DNA of 64,000 nucleotides, from the NCBI GenBank assembly GCA_016125035.1, contig WGMN01000004.1, positions 1-64,000 of the forward strand, given 5' to 3'. The DNA comes from Pseudomonadota bacterium. Lineage in GTDB: Bacteria; Pseudomonadota; Alphaproteobacteria; UBA2136; UBA6156. Position numbers and translations under genes: made by a program. Under the pieces are notes generated by a model. It ran no database searches. It had not been told where the DNA came from and saw nothing but the letters and a program-made list of their open reading frames with translations. This document shows, piece after piece, positions 37,599 to 45,973 of this stretch; position 1 is the stretch's first letter, and every line of letters begins with the position of its first letter.

Positions 37599-39704
37599 TT
37601 AGGCCGAGGTGGGCAGCGGGGCGGGACTGCTTTGCAGCATCTCGGCCAGGGGGTTGACGGGGAAGGGCGAGCCGACCTCTACCGTGATGCCGCCGGACAT
37701 GCCGTATTGCCCTAAAGTGGCGGAAACCAGCGCTTGCAGGCCGGCGATGAAGCCTTCTTCCGGGGGGGTGGCGCGGCGCAGCTTGAGCCAGATTTCCGGA
37801 TATGCAACGAGGCCGTCGAGCTGCACCTCGCCCATTTGGGACAGCGACATTTGCATGATGAAGCGGGTGCTGGTGGAGCTGCGGGGGTTTTCGTCCTTCT
37901 TCTCCCGGCGCCAGAAAAAACCGCCCTGCCGAGGGTCTTCCGCCGGGGATTCCACATAGGGGAAGAGCATGCCGCGCCAGGGGCTATCTGGCGCCGGCTG
38001 GTGCAGTTGGGCGAGGTGCTGGATATCGCCCGTGAAGGTAACGCCCATGGCGCGCAGGAGGGTGGTGGCTTCGCGGCCGAAGGCTTCTTCCGGCCGGTTG
38101 GTGCGCAGGGCCTCCATGAAGTGGAACAGCCCCGGCAACAGGGCAGACAGCTGGGGCAGACGTGCCATGAGGCTTTGCGCCAGTTGCGGCGATTGGCCTT
38201 GCAGCAATTGCAGCCCCTGGCTGAGCGCCGGCCATTGCTGCGCCAGGTGGGTGAGGGTGAGCGTGCGCTGCGCGGCGGGGGTGAGGTTGAGGCCCAGCAC
38301 CGTGGCCAGGCTGGTGGCGCCTGCTTCTACCCGGGCGGAAAGTTGGGTGCCGGCGGGAAGCTGCCCGGTGAGCGCCGCAGGTAGGTTGACCGCCAGCGTG
38401 CGCCCGGCAAAGGCCTGCGGCTGTGCCACGGTGAGCAACGGTTGGCCTTGCTGGTTGGTGCCGGTGAGTGTGCCTTCCACCACCGTGCCCGGCGGCAGCG
38501 GCGCCTGGGTGGTTTGCGCGGCGGTGGGGGCGGGGCTGCCGGTGGGGGTTTGCGGTTGCGGCGTGTGTTGCGTGGAGGCCTGAACCTGCAGGACCTGGGC
38601 GGGACCGGTGACGGTGGGGAACTCGACCACGAGCGTGCTTTCCACTGGGATGGGTGTAGGGGATTGAAGCACGGCCTGGTGCCCGGTGGCAAGGCGCAGA
38701 AATTGCCCGGTAAGCCCTTGAGGGGTTTGGCCTTGTGGGCCGGGCAAGGGCTGCGGCTGGGCGGAGGTGACGCGGGCGGCCAGCGGCGTGTTGACCGGAA
38801 CCGGCGCTGCGCCGCCGGGGTTGATGAGCACGTGCAGGGCAGAGAGCGCGGGAGGGGTGAAGGGTTGGGCCGGGCGGCCGGTGGCGGCGACCCCGGCGGT
38901 GAGCACGGCCACGGGCGCGGCCTGAGGGGTGGCGCGGTTGGGCAGCAGGGTGAGGGACAGAGGTTGGCGCAGCGGCAGGGGGGTGGGGGATTGCAGTTCT
39001 ACTTCAATGGCTTGTTGAGGGGTGGCGGTGGGCGCCAGGGTGCCGCGGGTGGGGGAGGTGAGGGTGAGGGTGGAAGGCTGGTTGAGCGGGAGGTTTGTTT
39101 GTGTGAATGAAATTTCAAGCGGCCCAGAAGGGACTTTTTGTTGCGTATTTGTAATGAAAGTGGCGTTTATGGCGTTTATAATTTCGTTGGTGGAATTTGT
39201 TTGCGGGAAAAAGGTTGCCGTAGGGCTGCTGATCGCTGCGGAAAGCGGCGAAACGCTGCCGCCGGGGGAGTTGGCGGCGGTAGCAAGGGGAGCTGCCGCT
39301 GCGGTGGGTGGCAAGGCGGAGGAGGGGAGGGGAGATGAAGTCGGTTGTTGGACATTGGAGGAAGGGGTGGGGGCGAGGATTCGTACGACAAGTGCGGCCG
39401 AAAGGGAGGGGGTGGCGGCGGTGGAGCCGGGAGGCGTGGTGAACTGGGGCGGCAGCGGGTTGGGCAGGGCCAGCCGGGTGCCGGGCTGGGGCGGCGGCAG
39501 GGAGGTGGTGGTGGCCTGCACCTGTTGGCCATCTGGCGTGGAGAGGGTGAGGTGGCCATCTGCCGAGGAGGAGGTGACGGTGAGTTGCTGGCCGGAGGCC
39601 GAGGGCGGCAGGGGGGCGAGAAGCTTGAGTTGGAGCGAGGCGCCGGAGAGTGCGCCGGCCTGGGGTGGGATGGGCAGCGCGGAGAGGCTGATGGAGGTGC
39701 TCAC
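37599..39704 (-). CDS. fliK: Flagellar hook-length control protein FliK-like
   Basis: 701 aa, Pro/Thr/Gln-rich body, C-terminal region consistent with Flg_hook domain. Confidence 0.8.
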   Translation of the reverse strand: MSTSISLSALPIPPQAGALSGASLQLKLLAPLPPSASGQQLTVTSSSADGHLTLSTPDGQQVQATTTSLPPPQPGTRLALPNPLPPQFTTPPGSTAATPSLSAALVVRILAPTPSSNVQQPTSSPLPSSALPPTAAAAPLATAANSPGGSVSPLSAAISSPTATFFPQTNSTNEIINAINATFITNTQQKVPSGPLEISFTQTNLPLNQPSTLTLTSPTRGTLAPTATPQQAIEVELQSPTPLPLRQPLSLTLLPNRATPQAAPVAVLTAGVAATGRPAQPFTPPALSALHVLINPGGAAPVPVNTPLAARVTSAQPQPLPGPQGQTPQGLTGQFLRLATGHQAVLQSPTPIPVESTLVVEFPTVTGPAQVLQVQASTQHTPQPQTPTGSPAPTAAQTTQAPLPPGTVVEGTLTGTNQQGQPLLTVAQPQAFAGRTLAVNLPAALTGQLPAGTQLSARVEAGATSLATVLGLNLTPAAQRTLTLTHLAQQWPALSQGLQLLQGQSPQLAQSLMARLPQLSALLPGLFHFMEALRTNRPEEAFGREATTLLRAMGVTFTGDIQHLAQLHQPAPDSPWRGMLFPYVESPAEDPRQGGFFWRREKKDENPRSSTSTRFIMQMSLSQMGEVQLDGLVAYPEIWLKLRRATPPEEGFIAGLQALVSATLGQYGMSGGITVEVGSPFPVNPLAEMLQSSPAPLPTSA
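39238..39262. repeat. REP-like short hairpin inside fliK
   Basis: GCGG-aa-AGCG-gcgaaa-CGCT-g-CCGC. Confidence 0.6.
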
Positions 39705-39715
39705 GCAGCAAAGGT

Positions 39716-39731
39716 AGCATGGGGCGTGCCA
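39716..39731 (-). promoter_or_regulatory. Candidate sigma54 promoter for fliK
   Basis: Minus strand TGGCACGCCCCATGCT: GG-N10-GC, matches TGGCAC/(T)TGC consensus. Confidence 0.5.
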
Positions 39732-39774
39732 GGCGGGGAGGTGGCTGCGCGGCGGAGTGGCGGATTTGTGCGGG

Positions 39775-39812
39775 AGGAGGAACGAGGCACGAGGTAGCGA
39801 GGAACGAGGGAG
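39775..39812. repeat. 7-bp tandem repeat array (GAGGAAC)n
   Basis: aggaggaacgaggcacgaggtagcgaggaacgagggag. Confidence 0.75.
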
Positions 39813-40329
39813 TGCCCCTGCTTCCCCGAAGAATGGACGGAGTGCGGTGGGGGGTGGGGGGCGTAGCCCCCGGCATTAGAGGGGGGACGGGGGTAACCCC
39901 CGCGAGGCCGCAGGCGCGAAGCGCCCGGCCGCACGCGAGGAGCGTGGCCTTGCCCCGAGCTTGCGAGGGCAAGGCACGCGACGGCGCTATGGCCGGAGGC
40001 CACACGACAGCGGTGCTGACCCACAGATGGTACTTGCCCCTGTGTGGGATGACGGGGATTGCCGGGCCTGGTGGGTTTCCCCTGGGCCCCCGGGCCTGCG
40101 CGGCAGGTTGGGGGGAGCGGAGAGGGAGTATGCGGCGCAGGGCCGAGGGACACGAAGGCCCTAGGCCTGCTGGCATGTGCAGCAAACAGCGGACGCCCAA
40201 AGCTTCAGGAGCGGGGGCCGGTTGCGGGGGCGGGGTTGGCGCCCCATATCTTAGGGATACGGAAATATCCGCCCCGGCACCCGTTCGGGGCGCTGGGGTT
40301 TTTTGCTGCCAAAAAGGGGGGAACCTAAT

Positions 40330-41028
40330 ATGGCAAGACGACCTTTGGTGATTCACCGGGCGGTGTCCGGTGGCCAGGAGAAGGTGACCTATTGGGGCTT
40401 GAAAGAGGCCCAATGGTTACCCTTCCGCCAACCGGTAAAGCTGCCGGAGCGCGGACCGCAGGGCTCTTATGCCTTGCGCCGCATGAAGGGGGATATTTAC
40501 CTGTACCGGACCTCCGGGACGGGTAAGCCCCGCTGGGAAGTGCCTTTACCGCATGGCTACTCCACCTGGGACTCTGCGGGTGGGGGAGCTGTGACGCTGC
40601 CGTGGGAACATGCCGACCTGGCTGTTCGTGCGGTGGCGCTGTGCGGGATTGACCCGGAACTTGTTGTGCACCAGCCGGAGTCGGTACAAGGACTGGCTTT
40701 GGGACTGGGCCGTGGCGTGCGCGGCCTTGATGGCCACCCTTACGACGAATACGTTATTCGTAACGGGGGAGCGGGCGTTGAGGTTGAGCCCATGGTGAAC
40801 ATCCGCCAGGTGGAGTTTGTTGTGCAGTTCCGCTACTACGCGGCCTGGCAGAACTTCCGCGAAAAGCGCGAGGTGGCGTTCGTCCACCTGTGGCCGGTGT
40901 CTGACAAGAAAAAGAAGATCGTGGCGCAGCAACTGATGGAGGTTCTTCGCAAGAACAAGCTCTATCAGAATATGGCCCCGTGGGAGGAGGCCCTTTACCG
41001 CGAAGTTTTGAAAACGCGGAAGAAGTGA
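40330..41028 (+). CDS. Hypothetical protein
   Basis: MARRPLVIHRAVSGGQEKVTYWGLKEAQWLP...; followed by a perfect hairpin at 41053-41078. Confidence 0.7.
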   Translation: MARRPLVIHRAVSGGQEKVTYWGLKEAQWLPFRQPVKLPERGPQGSYALRRMKGDIYLYRTSGTGKPRWEVPLPHGYSTWDSAGGGAVTLPWEHADLAVRAVALCGIDPELVVHQPESVQGLALGLGRGVRGLDGHPYDEYVIRNGGAGVEVEPMVNIRQVEFVVQFRYYAAWQNFREKREVAFVHLWPVSDKKKKIVAQQLMEVLRKNKLYQNMAPWEEALYREVLKTRKK

Positions 41029-41052
41029 CCTTCTCCAGACGAAAAACGAGGA

Positions 41053-41082
41053 AACGCCGGGCTTTGCAGCCCGGCGTTTTCG
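41053..41082 (+). terminator. Rho-independent terminator
   Basis: AACGCCGGGCT-ttgc-AGCCCGGCGTTTT. Confidence 0.75.
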
Positions 41083-41108
41083 TTTGTTCAGTACTGCGGC
41101 GACTGGCG

Positions 41109-41444
41109 TTAGGCCGCTTTGAGGGCCTTGCCGATGGAGGTACGCTTGGTGGGTCTGCTCTGCGACATGGAGGCCGTGAGCTTGGCCAGCGGAGCTGCAT
41201 CGCCGCCGATGAAGGAGGCCATGGCATTGAACCAGGCGAGTTGCCCGGTGCGCTTGCCGTGAAGGTGGCGCTCGGTGGCCAGGCAGCTTTGCGCGTTGTG
41301 CGCTTCCAACGGGTTATCGAGCGTGAGCCAGACCTGACGGTTGGCTTGCTGGAGGCCGAGGCGGCTGGCAGCTTGGGTTGCCTTGCGGCGACCGGCAACA
41401 ATATCTTCGGGGCGATAAAACTGCCCCAGTCCCAGATCGGTCAT
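41109..41444 (-). CDS. Small uncharacterised protein, paralog 1
   Basis: MTDLGLGQFYRPEDIVAGRRKATQAASRLGLQQANRQVWLTLDNPLEAHNAQ...; similar to the 41601-41996 product. Confidence 0.65.
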   Translation of the reverse strand: MTDLGLGQFYRPEDIVAGRRKATQAASRLGLQQANRQVWLTLDNPLEAHNAQSCLATERHLHGKRTGQLAWFNAMASFIGGDAAPLAKLTASMSQSRPTKRTSIGKALKAA

Positions 41445-41600
41445 GGTGCACTCCCGCAGTGAATATGATTGTGATGACGCAGACTTACGCCCTTGTTTAC
41501 TAGCACTTTGGTGGGGGGGCGGCAAGCGGGAAAGGGGCGAAAAGCGGCGGCGCCGGGGCTTTTGGCCCCGGCGTTTGGTGGTTTGTGTGACAAGGCCGCC

Positions 41601-41996
41601 TTAGGCCGCGTGGGATGCGGCGGCCGTTTTGCGCCCGGGTTGCCCGCGCGCAAAGGGAGCGGCGCGGCGGGAGGAACGGCAATGAGGTTTGGCCGGAGTG
41701 ATGGCGAGCAGCACCAGCCCATGGTCGCGGCCCTCGATGAAGTCGGCCATGGCCACCAGCCAGGCGTACTGCTGGGGCGTGTTGGTGGTGTTGAGGCGAT
41801 GGCCGTCGAGGTAGCTGCCGGCATCACCGACGGTGAGCGGGTTGGCGAGGATCTTCCACAGGCTGGTATTGACGCTGGAGAGGCCAATTTGCCCGGCCAC
41901 GCGTGTGGCGTGGCGGCGGAACAGCGCAAGGTATTTTTCGCCGTAGTGTTTGTGAAAATCTGGTGCGACGAACAGGGAGCGTTGGTGCAAGAACAT
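41601..41996 (-). CDS. Small uncharacterised protein, paralog 2
   Basis: MFLHQRSLFVAPDFHKHYGEKYLALFRRHATRVAGQIGLSSVNTSLWKILANPL... Confidence 0.65.
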   Translation of the reverse strand: MFLHQRSLFVAPDFHKHYGEKYLALFRRHATRVAGQIGLSSVNTSLWKILANPLTVGDAGSYLDGHRLNTTNTPQQYAWLVAMADFIEGRDHGLVLLAITPAKPHCRSSRRAAPFARGQPGRKTAAASHAA

Positions 41997-42086
41997 CGCT
42001 TTTCCTTTCAGGCCCGTGCGGAACAAAGAGGTGGCGCGAAGTGTGTGTGAAGGGTTTTTAGCATTGCCCGCAGGTGTGGGCAAGGC

Positions 42087-43844
42087 TTAGTCGGCGGGGG
42101 AATCTTCCTGCGGGGTGGGGGCGTTGGCCAGGGTTTGGCCGGTGGGATGGGTGGTGCGGGCAAACGCGTAGAGCTCGTTCATATAACTGGGCACAATGAC
42201 GCGGGTGGCGCCGGGCAGCACCACCGCGGCGTTGGTGATGCCCTCTGGCAGGGTGGCGGCGCCGGAGATTTGCAGGGTGGCGAGGTTGAGCTCGAGCAGG
42301 CGGCCGCCGGTGGTGCCAAAGAGCAGGGTGCCTTGCCCGGTTGGCACCGGTTTGGCCATGACGCGGGCGCCGGCGGGGACCTTCTTCTCCAGCGTGAGAG
42401 TTTGTAAATTGATGACGTAGAGGTGTTGGTCGTTTGACCCGCAGAAGGCGAATTTGCCGGAGATGAGCGGTGTGGTGTAGACCACCCCGGCGGTGGCGAT
42501 GAGTGCGCGTTGGGCGCCGGTGGCGGCGTCGAGCACGTAGATGCCGCCGTCGAAGCTGCCGATGACGATGAGCCCGCGGGCGTCATCCACCGCGCCGGCG
42601 TGCTTGACCGGCCCGCGGGTGGGGACCTCCCACACCTTCTCGCCGCTTTGGGCTTTGTGCGCGGCGATGGTGTTCTCATTGGTGCCGAAGATGACGAGGT
42701 CGGCCGCCGCAAAGTAAACCCCGGAGCCGTGCTGGTAGGTTTTGGTGAAGACCTCCCACACCCGTTCGCCGGTATCCAGCCGGAAGGCGGCGATGCTGCC
42801 CTGGGCGCGCGGGCGGGCGTATTCCAGCCCGATGTAGAGCAGGTTGTGCTGCGGCACGATGAGTGGCGAGGAGCCCACCCACTCGCACAGTTGCTGCACC
42901 CACTGCTGTTTGCCGCTGGCGGCATCCAGGCAGTAGACGTTGCCGTTGTAGGCGCCGAAGTAAACCTTGCCGTTGTGCACGGCGGGCGAGGACAGGATGC
43001 CCTTGCCGTGGGTGCCCGGGCAGGCGAACTGCCAGGCCGGTTTGCCGCTGTGCGCGTTGAAGGCGACGAAGGTGCCGGAATCGGTGCCCATGAGAATGTT
43101 ATCCTGGAACAGCAGGGGGGCTGATTTGGGCACGATGTAGAACGGGTTGGCGCCCTTGGCGCCCACGCGCCACAGCGGCTGGTAGGCGTGCAGGGCGGGG
43201 GGCAGGGTGGGGGCGGCATCGGCAAGGGAAAGGCCGAACTGGTTGAGAGTGAACAGGGAGGTGACCCGGATGCCGTGTTGGCCCGCCCAGGCCAGTGCCT
43301 GCGGGTTTTGGAAGTGCACCACGGCGAAGGCGTGGGCCACGGTGTGGCCTTCATGCGCCAGGACCGCGCGGCATTTTTCAAGGCTGGCGCCAGAGTTGAT
43401 AAGGTCATCCACCAGCACCACGGGGTGTTGGTTAAGGTTGCCCTCGATGATGCGGGTGCGCCCGGTGGGCTTGCGCGCCTTGCGGATGATGAAGCCGTTG
43501 GTGGCGATGCCCAGTTGCTGCGCCTTGATGAGGATGGCGCTGACCAGCGGGATGGCCCCGACCTCCATGCCGCCGACCTGCAGCGGGCCCTGCGTGGCGT
43601 AAATTTGCCAGAACAGCGTGGCGATGGCATCCAGTGCGGCGGGCACCAGGGCCACCGCGCGGATATCGAGCAGCCAGAGGATCTTCTCGCCGGAGTTGGA
43701 GAGCAGGGGGGAATCTTCAGTGCCGCGTTGCACGCCGACCGTGGCGATGGTGGCTTGCAGGCTTTTGAGCAGCGCGGCATCCGGCTTGGGGGTGGCTGGT
43801 GGGGCGGAGGTTTTGCGCGCGGCGGGTTTTTTGTTTTTGGCCAT
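42087..43844 (-). CDS. Phosphoribosyltransferase domain fused to PQQ-like beta-propeller
   Basis: N-terminal PRTase signature HPVVLVDDLINSGASLEKCRAVL; C-terminal repeats of SGKPAWQF..., ASGKQQWVQ..., TGERVWEV..., SGEKVWEV. Confidence 0.85.
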   Translation of the reverse strand: MAKNKKPAARKTSAPPATPKPDAALLKSLQATIATVGVQRGTEDSPLLSNSGEKILWLLDIRAVALVPAALDAIATLFWQIYATQGPLQVGGMEVGAIPLVSAILIKAQQLGIATNGFIIRKARKPTGRTRIIEGNLNQHPVVLVDDLINSGASLEKCRAVLAHEGHTVAHAFAVVHFQNPQALAWAGQHGIRVTSLFTLNQFGLSLADAAPTLPPALHAYQPLWRVGAKGANPFYIVPKSAPLLFQDNILMGTDSGTFVAFNAHSGKPAWQFACPGTHGKGILSSPAVHNGKVYFGAYNGNVYCLDAASGKQQWVQQLCEWVGSSPLIVPQHNLLYIGLEYARPRAQGSIAAFRLDTGERVWEVFTKTYQHGSGVYFAAADLVIFGTNENTIAAHKAQSGEKVWEVPTRGPVKHAGAVDDARGLIVIGSFDGGIYVLDAATGAQRALIATAGVVYTTPLISGKFAFCGSNDQHLYVINLQTLTLEKKVPAGARVMAKPVPTGQGTLLFGTTGGRLLELNLATLQISGAATLPEGITNAAVVLPGATRVIVPSYMNELYAFARTTHPTGQTLANAPTPQEDSPAD

Positions 43845-43899
43845 GGCGAAAGGTAACCCGTAAGCTTTTGGGCGTAAAGGGAAGGCCTTGCGGGAAGAA

Positions 43900-43977
43900 G
43901 GCTTGTCCCGGACAGGGGATGGGCGCCCCGGAAAATGTGAAGAACATTTTCCGGCCCATCCGCCTTCCGGGATGACA
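43900..43977. repeat. 78-bp dispersed hairpin repeat, copy 1
   Basis: ggcttgtcccggacaggggatgggcgccccggaaaatgtgaagaacattttccggcccatccgccttccgggatgaca. Confidence 0.9.
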
Positions 43978-43984
43978 CCGTGCG

Positions 43985-44731
43985 TTAGGGCAGGTTGCGG
44001 GAAATTGCATCCAGCGCGGTGACCGCCGGGCAGTTGGGGAAGGCAGTGACCGCAAGCAGGTGCGATTTGACCGCGGTGGCGTAGAGGCGATCATGCGGGA
44101 TGTTGCCGAGGTAAGGCAGCGGCGGCAGGTGGAGAAATTTTTCCATGGCGGTGGTGAGCCGCGTGTGCACCTGCGCGGCCTCGGCCTTGGATGCCTGGTT
44201 GACGATGAGCTGGGCGTTGGCGGTGGCGTTGTCCTGCCACATCAGCTTGACCAACGCGTAGGCGTCGGTGAGGGAGGAGGGGTCGGGCGTGGTGATGAGC
44301 AGTGTGGCGTGCGCCTGGGTGCACAGGAACAGGGCTTGAGGTGCGACGCCGGCGGCGATATCGAGCAGGATGACGTCGTAATTTTCAGACAGCGCGCGGA
44401 GGTCGTTCATCAGTTGGGTGAGGCGCGGCAAGGTGAGGTTGACCAGCGCCTGGTGCCCGGCGCGGCCGGCAAGGAGATCGAACCCCTGCGGGGTTTTGCT
44501 GATGACGTGCTTGAGCGCGAACTGCCCGGCGATGTAATGCGCCAGGTCGCGCTCTGGCTTCATACCCAATTGCACGTCGAGGTTGGCCAGGCCGGTGTCG
44601 CCGTCGAACACCAGGACGCGTTTTTTCTGCCGGGTGAGCAGCGTGGCAAGGTTGAGTGTGAGGCTGGTTTTGCCCACACCGCCCTTGCCCGAGGCGACGG
44701 CATAGATGCGGGTGGCGGGAGGAATGTTCAT
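43985..44731 (-). CDS. flhG: FlhG/FleN (MinD-like flagellar number regulator)
   Basis: AVASGKGGVGKTSLTLNLATLLTRQKKRVLVFDGDTGLANLDVQLG; adjacent to flhF. Confidence 0.93.
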   Translation of the reverse strand: MNIPPATRIYAVASGKGGVGKTSLTLNLATLLTRQKKRVLVFDGDTGLANLDVQLGMKPERDLAHYIAGQFALKHVISKTPQGFDLLAGRAGHQALVNLTLPRLTQLMNDLRALSENYDVILLDIAAGVAPQALFLCTQAHATLLITTPDPSSLTDAYALVKLMWQDNATANAQLIVNQASKAEAAQVHTRLTTAMEKFLHLPPLPYLGNIPHDRLYATAVKSHLLAVTAFPNCPAVTALDAISRNLP

Positions 44732-44763
44732 CGGCGGGCCTCGTGGGTTGCGAAGGGAAACAA

Positions 44764-44798
44764 GGTAGTAGGTGGTAGGTGGTAGGTGGTAGGGAAGG
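44764..44798. repeat. 7-bp tandem repeat array (GGTGGTA)n
   Basis: GGTAGTA GGTGGTA GGTGGTA GGTGGTA GGGAAGG. Confidence 0.85.
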
Positions 44799-44807
44799 TG
44801 AGGTTTT

Positions 44808-45818
44808 TCATGAGGCGAAGTCCCAGGGTTGGTGGGGGAGTTGGGTGAGGCCCTCGGCCAGCCACTGCGCGGTGAGGGTGAGCGGCGGCACCGACATATC
44901 CGGGTTATGGGTGGCGATGCCGATGGGCAGGCGCGAGCCTTCCGCCGTGGTGAGCAGCGCACCGTAGCGGCTGGTGGCGTCGAGCTTGGTGAAGATGAGG
45001 CTGGAGATGTTGAAGCGGTGGCAGGCCACCGGCAGCGCGGTCATGTCGCCCAGGTTGAGCGGCGCGGGCAGCACCAGGTGGGTGAGCGCGGGGATGCCCA
45101 GGGTGCTGAGCTTTTTTTGCAGGGCGTTGAGGGTTTGCGGCGCGTAGGGGTTGAGGCCGGCGCTGTCGATGAGCAGCAGGTGGCGGGGGCCGAGCTCCTT
45201 ACCCGCGGATTTGAGGTCATTCGGTGTGGTGATGAGGTGGGCGTGCTCGCCGAGGATCTCCGCCGCGATGGCCAGGGGCTCGAACCCGCCGATCTTCTGG
45301 TCGTCGAGCGACAAAATGCCCACCGTGCGGCCCTGCTTTTTGGCGTGGATGGCCAGCTTGGCCACCAGCGTGGTTTTGCCCGCGCCCTGAGGGCCGATGA
45401 ACAGGTGCGCCTTGCCGGCGGGAAGGAGATCGCCCGGGGTTTTGAAGGTGATGAGTTTGGCCAGCAGCATCTCCAGCGCTTCCGGCTGCGAGAAGCCCGC
45501 GCTTTGCAGGCCCGGCAGCGCGGCGGTGATCTTGGCGGTGAAGGCCGCGGGCAGGCCGTGGGCCTCGAGCATGGAAGTGAACAGGTTGGTGGAGGGTTTG
45601 GCGGGGGCGGAGGAAGGGACTTCGGCCAGCGGGGTGGCTTCCACCGGTTTGCTGCGTGGTTCGTCCTCGTTCACCGCGGCGGTGATCTCCAGCGTGGGGA
45701 GGCCGTCTTCCCCCTTGATTTTGCGCGTGCTGAGGATCAGGGCCTCTGGCCCCAGCTGTTGGCGGATGATGCGCAGGGCATCTTCCATTTTGGGCGCGGT
45801 GAGGGTTTTGATGCGCAT
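44808..45818 (-). CDS. flhF: Flagellar SRP-like GTPase FlhF
   Basis: MRIKTLTAPKMEDALRIIRQQLGPEALILSTRKI; FIGPQGAGKTTLVAKLA. Confidence 0.94.
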   Translation of the reverse strand: MRIKTLTAPKMEDALRIIRQQLGPEALILSTRKIKGEDGLPTLEITAAVNEDEPRSKPVEATPLAEVPSSAPAKPSTNLFTSMLEAHGLPAAFTAKITAALPGLQSAGFSQPEALEMLLAKLITFKTPGDLLPAGKAHLFIGPQGAGKTTLVAKLAIHAKKQGRTVGILSLDDQKIGGFEPLAIAAEILGEHAHLITTPNDLKSAGKELGPRHLLLIDSAGLNPYAPQTLNALQKKLSTLGIPALTHLVLPAPLNLGDMTALPVACHRFNISSLIFTKLDATSRYGALLTTAEGSRLPIGIATHNPDMSVPPLTLTAQWLAEGLTQLPHQPWDFAS

Positions 45819-45931
45819 GGGGGCGGATGTTACACGATTTGGCCATGGAATGCCTAGTGCGGAAGCGTTGTTGGCGCGGCGGCACGGCCGGTGCGTTGGA
45901 ATGGGCGGGGGCGGGGGGCCGCACCCTGCCT

Positions 45932-45947
45932 TGGCACAGGCTTTGCA
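45932..45947 (+). promoter_or_regulatory. Sigma54 (RpoN) promoter of second flagellin
   Basis: TGGCACAGGCTTTGCA, exact match to TGGCACRNNNNTTGCA with GG-N10-GC spacing; 27 bp before ATG. Confidence 0.85.
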
Positions 45948-45973
45948 TATGAAAAGCCAACAGGAGACCGACC

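Noticed and set aside
39115-40413. 432-aa minus-strand ORF and its plus-strand counterpart 39719-40351
   Set aside because: Run through heptamer repeats and hairpins; low-complexity Pro/Arg/His content, no start-site signals
41518-41560. Further copy of the REP-like hairpin (gcggcaagcgggaaaggggcgaaaagcggc)
   Set aside because: Lacks the CGCT...GCCGC arm, so it cannot form the defining stem
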